Source of the DNA: Dietzia sp. NCCP-2495
Lineage (GTDB): Bacteria > Actinomycetota > Actinomycetes > Mycobacteriales > Mycobacteriaceae
Assembly (NCBI RefSeq): GCF_026011735.1
Contig: NZ_BRVN01000001.1
Location: 310,001 to 374,000, forward strand
Length of the DNA: 64,000 nucleotides
Direction: 5' to 3'
Numbering within the stretch: the stretch's first letter is position 1; each line of letters begins with the position of its first letter. The notes under the pieces were generated by a model, which saw only the letters and a program-made list of their open reading frames with translations, was not told the origin of the DNA and made no database searches. Made by a program: the position numbers and the translations under genes. Positions 1-11,497 of this stretch are shown here, piece after piece.

Positions 1-75
1 GGCATCGGCCACGACGACCCGGTACTGCGGGTTGCGGATCTTACCGAGGCGGGTGAGCTTGATCTTGACGGCCAT
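1..75 (-). CDS. rpsP: 30S ribosomal protein S16, 5' part only
   Basis: The first 25 codons of S16 run off the left edge of the window; the translation begins MAVKIKLTRLGKIRNPQYRV, a standard S16 start. S16 is a small-subunit assembly protein. The ATG follows a purine-rich stretch (AAAGTGAG) about 8 bases upstream. In actinobacteria rpsP lies downstream of ffh, as here, although the 213-base gap suggests its own promoter. The rest of the gene cannot be judged. Confidence 0.95.
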   Translation of the reverse strand, partial: MAVKIKLTRLGKIRNPQYRVVVADA

Positions 76-288
76 GGTGGCGTCTCACTTTCTGTTGCAG
101 GTCACGTGGTGATTCAGCGACACCCGCACCATTTGCGGGGCCCGGTTTCACCTTCCGGGTGACCGCCGTTCGGCACGGACCCGACGCGTTCACGTACGGG
201 TCCACCGGTGACGGCGTCCAGCGCACCAGTCTAGACAGTTCCCGGCATCGGACACCAATCCCGCGCCGGAGCGTCCGACTGTCGGGGG
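76..288 (-). promoter_or_regulatory. ffh-rpsP intergenic region, probable rpsP promoter
   Basis: No gene is seen in these 213 bases. On the minus strand a -10-like TAGACT lies at 228-233 with a TTGGTG about 19 bases upstream. That would give rpsP a leader of roughly 145 nt. An imperfect hairpin around 147-171 (CGGTCACC facing GGTGAAACCG) could be a leader structure. The promoter call rests on hexamer similarity only. Confidence 0.35.
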
Positions 289-1851
289 TCAGCGCTTCGG
301 GAACTTCAGGTCGTTGAGATCCAGTCCTTCCAGACCGGGCGGGAGCTGGTCGAGTCCCGCCGGCATCTGCGACAGGTCCGGCATCCCGGCGGGCATCCCC
401 GGCGGCATCCCGGGCATTCCACCGGGCATCATGCCGCGGTTCTTGGGCGGGGTCGGCCCCCGTCCACCCTTCTTGCCCTTCTTGCCCTTGCGCTGGTTCT
501 TACGGTTGCCACCGGGCATGCCCATCTGGCCGGCCATCCGGCTCATCATCTTGCGCGCCTCGAAGAAGCGGTCCACGAGCTGGTTGACGTCCGTGACGGT
601 GACGCCAGAGCCCTTGGCGATGCGCTGGCGACGCGAACCGTTGATGATCTTCGGGTTGGACCGCTCCTCCGGGGTCATGCCGCGAATGATGGCCTGGATC
701 CGGTCGAGGTACTTCTCGTCGATGTCACCGACGGCGGCCTTCATCTCCTTGCCGCCGGGCAGCATCCCGAGGAGGTTCCCGATGGGCCCCATCTTGCGGA
801 TCATGAGCATCTGGTCGAGGAAGTCTTCGAGAGTGAGCTCGCCGGAGCCGATCCTGGCAGCGGTCTTCTCGGCCTCCTTGGCGTCGAAGACGGTCTCGGC
901 CTGCTCGATCAGGGAGAGCACGTCACCCATGCCGAGGATGCGGCTGGACATGCGCTCCGGGTGGAAGACGTCGAAGTCCTCGAGCTTCTCACCGTCGGAG
1001 GCGAACATGATCGGCGTGCCGGTCAGCTCGCGCACGCTGAGCGCGGCGCCACCGCGGGCGTCGCCGTCGAGCTTGGTCAGGACGACACCGGTGAACCCGA
1101 CGCCCTCGCGGAACGCCTCGGCGGTCACCACGGCGTCCTGACCGATCATGGCGTCGAGGACGAAGAAGGTCTCGTGCGGATCGACGGCGTCGCGAATCCC
1201 GCGGGCCTGCGCCATCATCTCCTCGTCGATGCCGAGGCGACCGGCGGTGTCGACGATCACCACGTCGTGCATCTTGGCGCGGGCGTGCGCGAGGCCCCGC
1301 TGGGCGACCATGACGGGCTCGGCGACGCCGATCGCCTCCCCGTCCCCGCCGACGGAAGTGCCGGGGTGGGGCGCGAACACCTGGACGCCGGCGCGCTCGC
1401 CGACGATCTGGAGCTGGTCGACGGCGCCGGGGCGCTGGAGGTCACAGGCGACGAGCAGCGGTGTGTGGCCCTGGCCCTTGAGCCAGTGCGCGAGCTTGCC
1501 GGCGAGCGTCGTCTTACCGGCACCCTGGAGGCCGGCGAGCATGATCACGGTCGGCGGCTGCTTGGCGAACTCGATGCGCCGCGCCTCGCCGCCGAGGATG
1601 GCGGTGAGCTCCGCGTCGACGATCTTGACGACCTGCTGCGCCGGGTTGAGCGCCTCGGAGACCTCGGCGCCCTTGGCACGCTCCTTAACACGCGCGATGA
1701 AGGTGCGCACGACCGGCAGGGCGACGTCGGCATCGAGTAGCGCCAGTCGGATCTCGCGCGCCGTCGCGTCGATGTCGGCGTCGCTCAGTCGGCCTTTCCC
1801 GCGCAGGTCCTTGAGCGCACCTGTGAGGCGATCGGACAAGGAATCGAACAC
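289..1851 (-). CDS. ffh: Signal recognition particle protein Ffh (SRP54)
   Basis: This GTPase binds signal peptides of nascent membrane proteins together with 4.5S RNA and docks on FtsY (also in this window). The protein is 520 aa. The N domain begins VFDSLSDRLTGALKDL. The G domain has the P-loop GLQGAGKTTLAGKLA near residue 107, DTAGRL near 200 and TKLDGDARGG near 258. A methionine-rich M domain follows, with SRRQRIAKGSG-type motifs. The C-terminal tail is unusually rich in Met, Gly and Pro (repeats of PGMP). The GTG at 1851 is chosen because homologues start at FDSLSDRL and an AGGGAG sits 8 bases upstream. The frame stays open for 32 further codons, but that extension looks non-coding. Confidence 0.97.
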   Translation of the reverse strand: MFDSLSDRLTGALKDLRGKGRLSDADIDATAREIRLALLDADVALPVVRTFIARVKERAKGAEVSEALNPAQQVVKIVDAELTAILGGEARRIEFAKQPPTVIMLAGLQGAGKTTLAGKLAHWLKGQGHTPLLVACDLQRPGAVDQLQIVGERAGVQVFAPHPGTSVGGDGEAIGVAEPVMVAQRGLAHARAKMHDVVIVDTAGRLGIDEEMMAQARGIRDAVDPHETFFVLDAMIGQDAVVTAEAFREGVGFTGVVLTKLDGDARGGAALSVRELTGTPIMFASDGEKLEDFDVFHPERMSSRILGMGDVLSLIEQAETVFDAKEAEKTAARIGSGELTLEDFLDQMLMIRKMGPIGNLLGMLPGGKEMKAAVGDIDEKYLDRIQAIIRGMTPEERSNPKIINGSRRQRIAKGSGVTVTDVNQLVDRFFEARKMMSRMAGQMGMPGGNRKNQRKGKKGKKGGRGPTPPKNRGMMPGGMPGMPPGMPAGMPDLSQMPAGLDQLPPGLEGLDLNDLKFPKR

Positions 1852-1951
1852 GGCAACAGCTCCCTGGTTCGCGGCACGGGGTCGTCGTGGCCCCGGTGTC
1901 GTCGGCGACGACTCCCCACAGGGTATCGGGATACGCCGCCCCGGCACACGG

Positions 1952-4306
1952 TCAGGTCGCCGCCGCGGGAGGTGTCCGGGTGAGCGCGGCGGCGACGGCC
2001 TCGGCCGTGGCGGGCGCCGCCCCGGCCCCGGAGAGGGCGAAGACGTCCTCGACGAGCGCCCCGCGGGTGCGTACCCGCGCCCAGTCGATCCGCGCGTCCG
2101 CCTCCAGTATCGCGGAGATGCTGCGGGCGAGCAGAGCCGGACCGTCGTGTGTGCGGACCTCGAGGATCACCCCGGGAGCGTCGGTCCGTGGGCTGACCGT
2201 CGCCGCGACGCGTCCGGGCGCGTGCGCGGTGCGGCGTCGGACTGCTCGACCGAGTGCAGCGCGCATCGGCGCGGGGAGTCCGGAGTCAACCGCGCGACGG
2301 AGGTCCTGGGCGAGCAGCCGCGGGTCGACGGGATCACCGAACCCGGTGGAGACGGTCAACGCCGCGCGCATGCCGCCGGGAGGACGGAGGTCGATCCGGG
2401 CGTCGATCACATCCAGTCCGTGGAAGGCCAGGACCTGCGCGGTGACCTCGAGTGTCCGGCCGCCTCCGGGGACAACGAGGTCGAGGTGGTGCCGCGCGCC
2501 GGTGGCGAACGGGGTGAGGACGACGACGACGTCGGGCCGCCCGTGCGGCCGGCGAACGTCGACCACCGGTGCGTCGTAGGCGCTCGGCCGGCTGGCCTGC
2601 AACTCCCGGCAGGCGGCCGCCAGGTCTGCGTGAGCCGAGGCCCGTCCCGGAGTCCACACGGATGGTCCGGTGGCCTTCGAGTCCGCCTCGGTGAGCGCGG
2701 CCAGGACGTCCAGCGCCACCAGGTCCGAGTCCAGCGCCTCGGCGAGTGAAGCGGCCGTGGCCGGATCGCGGGGATCCTTACCTACGGACGCGCGGGCGAA
2801 CTCGAGGTGGTGCCTGACCAAGCGCACGAGAGTCTCGACGTCGTCGTCGTCCACTCCCAGTCGCACGGCGATCGGGCGCACCATCTCCGCCCCGGTCTCA
2901 CAGTGGTCCCCCGGGCGGGCCTTGCCGATGTCGTGAAACAGGGCGGCGAGCAGGAGGAGATCCGGCCGGACGACAGAGGTCGTCAGCGGTGCGGCCTCGA
3001 CCGCGGTCTGCACGAGATGCCGGTCCACAGGGAAGACATGGGACCGGTCGCGGGCGGGGAGGTCGCGGATCTCCGACCACTCGGGCAGGATCCGTTCCCA
3101 CAGACCGCTCCGGTCGAGGGCCTCGAACGCCGACGGCAGCGCCGGGCCCGAGCCGAGCAGAACCAACAGGTCCGACAGCGCCTCCGCCGGCCAAGTCCCC
3201 TCCGTCCGCGGAGACCGCTCGGCGAGCACACCCAGCGTCGCCGAGGCGATCGGCAGGTCCGCCCTCGCCGCAGCGGCGGCGACCCGCAGTGGCAGCCACG
3301 GGTCGTCAGTGGCCCGCGTGCCCCTGGCGAGGGCGACCTCCCCGGAGTGTTCGACCACACCGTCCGCCAGCGGACGGCGGACCGGTGAGCGGTGCAGGAG
3401 CCCGACGAGTCCCCGCGTGGACAGTGCACTGCACGAGTCGCGGAGGGCCTGGTCGGCGGTGAAGGCGATCGTCCGCGAGGCGTCACCGATCACCCGGGCG
3501 AGGTCGAACCGGTCCCCCACGCCGAGCGCCTCCGCCACGTCGTCGCCGTACTGCGCGTGCAGCACTTCTCGGGCGCGTCCACTACTTCTGTGGAGTTCGG
3601 TGCGCGCGTCCAACACCCGGCGGTGAGCCGCGGCCAGCTCGCCCGGCATGGTCGACCTGCCGTCACTGAGCTGCGCGAGCGCCAGCGCCGAGATGAGCTG
3701 GACGTCGCGGAGGCCACCGGCGCCGTTCTTCAGATCGGGTTCGGTGAGATGCGCGATCACCCCGGCACGCCTGCGGCGGGCCGCGACCGACTCGACCAGG
3801 TCGTCGTAGCGGGCGGCGATCTGCTCGCGCCACTGGCGACGCGCCCCGTCTACGACGAGGGCACCCAGGTCGGCATCCCCGGCGATCACCCTGGCGTCCA
3901 CCAGGCTGACACCCGCGAGGACGTCCGACGCGGCGACGGCCAGGGACTGGTCGACGGTCCGGACACTGTGGTCCAGGGCGATGCCGGAGTCCCACAGCGG
4001 GTACCAGAGGGCATCCGCCACGGAGTCGATCGCCCGGCCCGGGTGCCGCTCGTGGACGAGCAGCAGGTCGAGGTCCGAGTGCGGGAGGACCTCTCGACGG
4101 CCGAGGCCGCCCAGAGCGAGTAGGGCGAACCCGCTCCCCGGCCGGATCCCCGCCGTCCGCGCCAGCCCCTCGAGCTCCGTCTCGTAGAGCTCACACAGTG
4201 CGGCGCGGACGGCGGCAGCGGGAAGGTCTACATATGTAGCGGTCAGGATCTTGTCCCGGCCCTCGCGGAGCGCTCTGCCGAACCTACTGCCCGATGTCGC
4301 CTCCAT
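1952..4306 (-). CDS. glnD: [Protein-PII] uridylyl/adenylyltransferase GlnD
   Basis: GlnD senses nitrogen status (glutamine) and modifies or demodifies the PII protein encoded just upstream. The 784-aa protein has the nucleotidyltransferase signature GGLGRREVLPHSDLDLLL at residues 66-83, with the paired Asp of the family. An HD phosphohydrolase motif, FHDIGKARPGDH, lies near residue 457. The C-terminal ACT-like region binds glutamine in the family. In actinobacteria the enzyme often adenylylates rather than uridylylates GlnK; the sequence cannot tell which. The ATG follows a strong GGGGAGGGGAG site. It is the last gene of amtB-glnB-glnD, 32 bases after glnB. Confidence 0.95.
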   Translation of the reverse strand: MEATSGSRFGRALREGRDKILTATYVDLPAAAVRAALCELYETELEGLARTAGIRPGSGFALLALGGLGRREVLPHSDLDLLLVHERHPGRAIDSVADALWYPLWDSGIALDHSVRTVDQSLAVAASDVLAGVSLVDARVIAGDADLGALVVDGARRQWREQIAARYDDLVESVAARRRRAGVIAHLTEPDLKNGAGGLRDVQLISALALAQLSDGRSTMPGELAAAHRRVLDARTELHRSSGRAREVLHAQYGDDVAEALGVGDRFDLARVIGDASRTIAFTADQALRDSCSALSTRGLVGLLHRSPVRRPLADGVVEHSGEVALARGTRATDDPWLPLRVAAAAARADLPIASATLGVLAERSPRTEGTWPAEALSDLLVLLGSGPALPSAFEALDRSGLWERILPEWSEIRDLPARDRSHVFPVDRHLVQTAVEAAPLTTSVVRPDLLLLAALFHDIGKARPGDHCETGAEMVRPIAVRLGVDDDDVETLVRLVRHHLEFARASVGKDPRDPATAASLAEALDSDLVALDVLAALTEADSKATGPSVWTPGRASAHADLAAACRELQASRPSAYDAPVVDVRRPHGRPDVVVVLTPFATGARHHLDLVVPGGGRTLEVTAQVLAFHGLDVIDARIDLRPPGGMRAALTVSTGFGDPVDPRLLAQDLRRAVDSGLPAPMRAALGRAVRRRTAHAPGRVAATVSPRTDAPGVILEVRTHDGPALLARSISAILEADARIDWARVRTRGALVEDVFALSGAGAAPATAEAVAAALTRTPPAAAT

Positions 4307-4338
4307 GTGGCTCCCCTCCCCGTTGTCGGACCTGCCGC

Positions 4339-6053
<1,715 letters not shown>

Positions 6054-6150
6054 GATAGCGGTCCTTCTCGTCGGTGGAGGGGCGTCTTGTCGCACCCTCG
6101 TCTCGAGAGAAGAGATTTCCGTCAGCGTGTTGCGCTCGATGCGCGCTTTC

Positions 6151-6197
6151 GTTTCCTACTGGTTACGCAGCGCTCGCTCTGGTTCCGATCCTGTATC
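6151..6197 (-). promoter_or_regulatory. Two GlnR-type boxes upstream of amtB
   Basis: Reading the minus strand, 6166 down to 6151 is GTAAC-CAGTAG-GAAAC. This fits the published actinobacterial GlnR consensus gTnAC-n6-GaAAc exactly. A second, weaker copy lies 31 bases further upstream at 6197-6182, GATAC-AGGATC-GGAAC, with two mismatches. Both also fit the AC-n9-AC form described for Mycobacterium GlnR. The 31-base offset is about three helical turns, so two dimers would sit on the same DNA face. That GlnR binds here is inference. Confidence 0.7.
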
Positions 6198-6305
6198 CGG
6201 AAACGCACCGCAGGCGCCTGGATGGGCGGGGTCGCTGCCCCGACGCTGCACCATCGCGACGCTGTGCCGTCGCGGCGCCTGTGGCGCCGCGCCGTACCGA
6301 GGCGA

Positions 6306-7844
6306 TCAGCTCCCGAGCAGGGCGTCCACGAACGCCTCCGGGGTGAACGGCGCGAGGTCATCGGCGCCCTCGCCCAGTCCGACGAGCTTTACCGGAACGC
6401 CGAGTTCGTGCTGGACCTGGAACACGATCCCGCCCTTGGCGGTTCCGTCGAGCTTGGTCAGCACGACGCCGGTGATGTCCACGACGTCCTTGAACACGCG
6501 GGCCTGCATGAGTCCGTTCTGGCCGGTGGTGGCGTCGATGACGAGCAGGACCTCGTCCACGTCTGTCTTCTTCTCCACCACGCGCTTGACCTTGCCGAGC
6601 TCGTCCATCAGGCCGGCCTTGGTGTGAAGTCGGCCGGCGGTGTCGACGAGGACGGCGTCCACACCGGTGTCCACGCCCCGGGCGACGGCGTCGAAGGCCA
6701 CGGACGCGGGATCGGCGCCCTCCTTGCCCCGGACGATCTCGGCGCCCACCCGTTCGCCCCAGGTCTGGAGCTGGTCTGCGGCTGCGGCCCTGAACGTGTC
6801 CGCCGCACCGAGCAGGATGGTGCGGCCGTCGGCCACGAGGACCCGGGCGAGCTTGCCGGTCGTCGTGGTCTTACCCGTGCCGTTCACGCCCACCACGAGG
6901 AGGACGGCCGGAGTGCCGTTGTTGGGCAGGGCCTTGAGCGACCTGTCGTACTCGGGATGGAGGTTGTCGACAAGAGTCTGACGCAACAGTTCCCGGACCT
7001 CGGCCTCGGTCCGGACACCGCGGGTCGCGATCTGCTCGCGGAGGGTGTCCACCACTCGCTCGGTCATGGCGGCACCGAGGTCCGCCATGATCAGGGTGTC
7101 CTCGATCTCCTCCCACGCGTCCTCGTCGAGGTCACCGGCTCCGAGGAGGCCCAGCAGGCCCTGACCCACGGTGTTCTGCGACCGCGAGAGCCGGCCGCGC
7201 AGTCGGTCGAGTCGGCCCGTGGACGGATCGATGCGTTCGACGGGAGCGACCGGCTCCGGGGTGCCCGTGATGCCGTCGGTAGAAGGTGCGGGCAGCTCCT
7301 CGTCCGGCACGTCCGACGGTGCGACGACCGGCTCGACGGGAGCGGGCTCGACGACCTCGGTCGCCGTGCTGGGGCCGGGCTCGACGTCCGGTGCCGGCTC
7401 GACGGTCGGCGCGGTGGCAGCCGGTGTCGCAGGCGTCGGCTCAGGTTCCGGTCGGGGCGTCGGCTCCGCCTTCGGTTCCGACTTCGGTTCCGGCGTCGGC
7501 TCCACCCGGGGCTCGGCCGGCGGTGACACCGTAGCGGCGCCACCGGTGGCCGGGGTGTCCGGCGTGTCGGGGCGCGGCGCCTTCTCGCGGGGCAACGGCT
7601 CCTCGCGTCGCAGCGGCTCCTTCTCCGGGGCGGCTGTCGCCGTGGATCCGGCGGGAGCGAACGAGAAGCCCGTCCCTGCCTGATAGTTGCCGGAGCGCTC
7701 CTGCTGGGTGAGCTCCTTGTGCTCCTCCGGCTTGCTGAGGGAGATCTGCCGCTTCTTGCGCAGCTGCAGTCCCACGACGAGCGCGATGACGGCGAGCAGC
7801 AGCACTACGGCGACGGCCACGATGATCCAGGTGGTGGTATTCAC
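6306..7844 (-). CDS. ftsY: Signal recognition particle receptor FtsY
   Basis: FtsY is the membrane-associated GTPase that receives Ffh-ribosome complexes. The 512-aa protein starts with a real transmembrane helix (about residues 6-27), as in other actinobacterial FtsY. A long acidic, Pro/Glu/Thr-rich linker follows, up to about residue 200. The NG domain carries GVNGTGKTTTTGKLA near 318, DTAGRL near 400 and TKLDGTAKGG near 463. The start is GTG. It lies 70 bases downstream of smc in the same direction, the usual smc-ftsY arrangement. Confidence 0.96.
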   Translation of the reverse strand: MNTTTWIIVAVAVVLLLAVIALVVGLQLRKKRQISLSKPEEHKELTQQERSGNYQAGTGFSFAPAGSTATAAPEKEPLRREEPLPREKAPRPDTPDTPATGGAATVSPPAEPRVEPTPEPKSEPKAEPTPRPEPEPTPATPAATAPTVEPAPDVEPGPSTATEVVEPAPVEPVVAPSDVPDEELPAPSTDGITGTPEPVAPVERIDPSTGRLDRLRGRLSRSQNTVGQGLLGLLGAGDLDEDAWEEIEDTLIMADLGAAMTERVVDTLREQIATRGVRTEAEVRELLRQTLVDNLHPEYDRSLKALPNNGTPAVLLVVGVNGTGKTTTTGKLARVLVADGRTILLGAADTFRAAAADQLQTWGERVGAEIVRGKEGADPASVAFDAVARGVDTGVDAVLVDTAGRLHTKAGLMDELGKVKRVVEKKTDVDEVLLVIDATTGQNGLMQARVFKDVVDITGVVLTKLDGTAKGGIVFQVQHELGVPVKLVGLGEGADDLAPFTPEAFVDALLGS

Positions 7845-7914
7845 GGTGCCCAGTATGGCCGAACCCCTCGAGTGGGTTCACGGGTGCGGGGTCCTGCACC
7901 GGCGTCGAGGCCGG

Positions 7915-10900
7915 TCAGCGCATCCGCTTGGAGATCACCTTCGAGATGCCATCGCCCTGCATGGACACGCCGTAGAGCACGTCGGCCACGTCCATGGTGG
8001 GCTTCTGGTGCGTGATCACGATGAGCTGACTGGTCTCGCGCAGTTGCTCGAACAGGCCGATCAGCCGGCGGAGATTGGTGTCGTCGAGTGCCGCCTCGAC
8101 CTCGTCCATGACGTAGAACGGGCTGGGTCGGGCCTTGAAGATCGCGACCAGCATCGCCACCGCGGTCAGGGATTTCTCGCCACCGGACAGCAGGGAGAGG
8201 CGCTTGACCTTCTTCCCCGGTGGGCGCGCCTCCACCTCGATGCCCGTGGCGAGCATGTCCTCGGGCTCGGTGAGTACGAGCCGGCCCTCGCCGCCGGGGA
8301 ACAGCGTCGAGAAGACACCACGGAACTCGCGCTCGACGTCAATCCACGCCTCGGTGAAGATCTGCTCGATCCGCTGGTCGACGTCGTCGATCACGCCCTC
8401 CAGATCGGACCGCGCCTTCTTCACGTCGTCGAGTTGCGTGGACAGGAACGCGTAGCGTTCCTCCAGGGCAGCGAATTCCTCCAGTGCCAGCGGGTTGACT
8501 TTGCCGAGGGTGGCCAGGTCCTTCTCGGCACGCTTGAGCCGACGCTCCTGCTCGGCGCGCACGAACGGCATGGGTGGCGGCGGGGTCACGTCCTCGCCAC
8601 GCTCGCGGGCCGCCTCGTACTCCTCGATTTCGAGCGCTGACGGCGGGAGGTCCACGTCTGGGCCGTAGTCCGTCACGAGTGTCTCGGGCTCGATGCCGTG
8701 GCGCTCGAGGACGGAGGCCTCGAGCTCGGACACCTTGACCTCGAGCTGCGCGCGCACGATCTCGTCCCGGTGCGCGGCGTCACCGAGCCTGGTCACCTCA
8801 GACTCCGCTGCGGCGAGGTCGGTCCGGAGCGCCGCGAGGGCGGTGGTCGCCTCAGCACGCCCGGCGGCCAGGCGGTCACGCTCGGCCCCGGTGGTGCCGA
8901 TCACCTCGTCGAGTCTGGCGAGCAGTCGCTGGCTGAGCTCGTCCACGACCCCCGCCACCTCGGCGCCGCGACGCCTCGCGGCAGCGGCCCGGGCAGCCCG
9001 GGCCCGCGCCTCGCGCTCCGCCTGGGCCGCGCGGCGGAGTGACGCGGACTTTCCGCGCACCCCGGAGGCCCGCTCCTCGGCGGAGCGGTGGGCGAGCCTG
9101 GCTTCGATCTCCGCGGCACGGGCGGAGGAGACCTCCGCCTGCGCGGCGATGCGCCCGTCGTCGGCGGGCAGCTGCTCGTCGTCGGATTCGTCCCCGGCGC
9201 GGGCGAGCCGATCGACGAGCTCGGCGTGCTCCACGCGCGCGGCGTGGAGCTTGTCCACCGCGATGCGGCGCGTCTGCTCCAGGCGTCGCACGTCGGCCTC
9301 GGCGCGACGACGACGCTGACCGATTCGCGCCAGCTCGGCATAGATCTCCTCGATCGCCGCGTCGGACTCGGTGATCGCGGCCATCGACTCCGAGTAGCGG
9401 TCGGTCCGCTCGGCGTCCTCCGCCTCGGCGCCGGCGAGTTCGGCGCGGGTCGTCTCGAGCTCGGCTCGCACGGCGTCACGCTCGGCCACGGCGGCGTCGA
9501 TGGCGGACTGGATCTCGATGCCGGTCCGTCCCGACGCCGAACCGCCCACAGCCCAGCCGGGTCCGGCGAGCTCCCCGTCGCGCGTGACCGCGCGGACACG
9601 TCGATCGGCGTCGACCTGGGCGAGCGCCGTCGCGAGATCATCGACCAGGACCACGTCCACGAGCAGGGCCGTGACGGGGGCGACGAGATCCCCGGGGATG
9701 TCCATCACGTCCAGCGCCCAGCATGCCCCGCTGACCAGGTCCACCTCGAGTCGATAGTCACCGCCGGCGGCTCCTCGCCCGACGAGTCCGGCGCGACCGG
9801 CGTCGGCGTCGCGCAGTGCCGCCAGGACCGCGGAACGGTCCACGTCGGGGTCGACGACGACGGCGTCCACGGCCGGCCCCAGAGCGACACCCACCGCACG
9901 TTCCCAGCCGTCCCGGACGGCGAGCATCTCCCCCACCGTCCCGGCGACCGAGTCCGGGCCGAGATGGCGGATCACCCAGTCGGCCCCGTCACCGGCGCCC
10001 TTGTTCTGCTCGAGGGTCTCGATACGCGCGGCGAGGCGGGCGATCTCCTGATCCGCCTCCCTGTCGATCTGGCGGAGTTCGGCGAGCCGGGCACGGGCGG
10101 ACAGGTGGGCCCGTTCGGCCCGTCCCAGGTGTTCGTCGAGGGTCTGCTCGCCCTCACCGTGCAGACCGACCCGGGCGTAGACCTCGTCGAACTCCGCCTC
10201 GGCAGCGGTGACCGCGTCGCGCGCGGACACGGTCTCCGCGTCGACGCGGGCGATCTCGGCTTCGGTGGATTCGACGTGCGCAGCCAGTGTCTCGACCTTG
10301 CCGGCGAGTCGGGCGACGCCCTCGCGACGGTCGGCGATCGCCCGGACCGCCTTGAGGTGCTCGGCCTCGAGCGCGGCCAGCGCCGACTCCGCCGCCGAGA
10401 GCGCCTCCGTGGCCTGCCGTGCCCGGTCCGCGGCCTGCTCGACGTCCGCGAGGAGTTCCTTCTCGTGCGCCTCCGCCCGCTCGGCCTGGCGCTCGAGTTC
10501 CTCCGGATCCGTGCCGTGGTGCACGGCCACCTCCGCGGCGAGGGAACGCGCACGGTCGGCGGCGATGCGGGCGGTGGCGCGGGCGCGCTCCGCCAGGGTC
10601 GACAACGCGAACCAGCGTTGCTGTGCGGCCTCGGCGTCGGGGGTCAACCGGTCGAGTTCGGCCTGGGTCCGGGCGACCCGCTGCGCGAGTTCGTCCCGGC
10701 GGTCGACTGCCTCGGCGACCCGGTCCTCCAGGCGCTTGCGCACACTCTCGGCGTCCGCGAGTTCGCGGCGTCGGGTCACCAGGTCGTCGGCCGCCAGCCG
10801 GAAGGTCGCGTCGCGCAGGTCCGCCTGGATGGTCTGGGCACGGCGGGCCACCTCGGCCTGGCGTCCGAGCGGTTTAAGTTGGCGGCGAAGTTCGGAGGTG

Positions 10901-11481
10901 AGATCGGTGAGTCGGTCGAGGTTGCCCTGCATGCCGGCGAGCTTGCGCTGGGCCTTTTCCTTGCGACGGCGGTGCTTGAGGATGCCCGCGGCCTCCTCGA
11001 TGAAGGCGCGGCGTTCCTCGGGCTTGGACTCCAGGATCTCGGACAGCTTGCCCTGCCCGACGATCACGTGCATCTCGCGCCCGATCCCCGAATCGGACAG
11101 GAGTTCCTGCACGTCCATGAGCCGGGCGCGGTCACCGTTGATCTCGTACTCGGCCGCGCCGTCGCGGAACATCCGGCGCGTCAGCGAGACCTCGGCGTAG
11201 TCGATCGGCAGTGCGCCGTCGGAGTTGTCCAGGGTGAGCGTGACCTCAGCACGGCCGAGTGGCTGCTTGCCGGCAGTACCGGCGAAGATGACGTCCTGCA
11301 TCTTGCCGCCGCGCAGGGTCTTGGCACTGTGCTCACCCATCACCCACGTCAGCGCGTCGACCACGTTGGACTTGCCGGAGCCGTTGGGGCCCACAACGCA
11401 GCAGATGCCGGGTTCGAATCTCAGGGTCGTGGGCGCCGCGAAGGACTTGAAGCCCTTGAGCGTCAGCGACTTGAGATACAC
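7915..11481 (-). CDS. smc: Chromosome segregation protein SMC
   Basis: SMC is the ATPase of the bacterial condensin that, with ScpA and ScpB, organises and segregates the chromosome. The 1188-aa protein has the N-terminal Walker A GPNGSGKSNVVDAL, two long coiled coils (Ala/Glu/Arg rich) and a central hinge. The C-terminal head has the ABC signature LSGGEKSLTAVAML and Walker B FYVMDEVEAALDD. The GTG at 11481 gives the family start VYLKSLTLKGFKSF and has AGGA 9 bases upstream. The 20 extra upstream codons look non-coding. It is followed by ftsY and preceded by acyP, 16 bases away. Confidence 0.97.
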   Translation of the reverse strand: MYLKSLTLKGFKSFAAPTTLRFEPGICCVVGPNGSGKSNVVDALTWVMGEHSAKTLRGGKMQDVIFAGTAGKQPLGRAEVTLTLDNSDGALPIDYAEVSLTRRMFRDGAAEYEINGDRARLMDVQELLSDSGIGREMHVIVGQGKLSEILESKPEERRAFIEEAAGILKHRRRKEKAQRKLAGMQGNLDRLTDLTSELRRQLKPLGRQAEVARRAQTIQADLRDATFRLAADDLVTRRRELADAESVRKRLEDRVAEAVDRRDELAQRVARTQAELDRLTPDAEAAQQRWFALSTLAERARATARIAADRARSLAAEVAVHHGTDPEELERQAERAEAHEKELLADVEQAADRARQATEALSAAESALAALEAEHLKAVRAIADRREGVARLAGKVETLAAHVESTEAEIARVDAETVSARDAVTAAEAEFDEVYARVGLHGEGEQTLDEHLGRAERAHLSARARLAELRQIDREADQEIARLAARIETLEQNKGAGDGADWVIRHLGPDSVAGTVGEMLAVRDGWERAVGVALGPAVDAVVVDPDVDRSAVLAALRDADAGRAGLVGRGAAGGDYRLEVDLVSGACWALDVMDIPGDLVAPVTALLVDVVLVDDLATALAQVDADRRVRAVTRDGELAGPGWAVGGSASGRTGIEIQSAIDAAVAERDAVRAELETTRAELAGAEAEDAERTDRYSESMAAITESDAAIEEIYAELARIGQRRRRAEADVRRLEQTRRIAVDKLHAARVEHAELVDRLARAGDESDDEQLPADDGRIAAQAEVSSARAAEIEARLAHRSAEERASGVRGKSASLRRAAQAEREARARAARAAAARRRGAEVAGVVDELSQRLLARLDEVIGTTGAERDRLAAGRAEATTALAALRTDLAAAESEVTRLGDAAHRDEIVRAQLEVKVSELEASVLERHGIEPETLVTDYGPDVDLPPSALEIEEYEAARERGEDVTPPPPMPFVRAEQERRLKRAEKDLATLGKVNPLALEEFAALEERYAFLSTQLDDVKKARSDLEGVIDDVDQRIEQIFTEAWIDVEREFRGVFSTLFPGGEGRLVLTEPEDMLATGIEVEARPPGKKVKRLSLLSGGEKSLTAVAMLVAIFKARPSPFYVMDEVEAALDDTNLRRLIGLFEQLRETSQLIVITHQKPTMDVADVLYGVSMQGDGISKVISKRMR

Positions 11482-11497
11482 GGGTACTGATCCTAGG

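Noticed and set aside
6054-6305. AmtR operator (Corynebacterium type) upstream of amtB
   Set aside because: I found no TTTCTAT-n6-ATAGA-like match, whereas the GlnR pattern fits exactly.
9088-11490. 800-codon plus-strand open frame opposite smc
   Set aside because: It mirrors the third-position GC of smc and has no recognisable domain or ribosome site.
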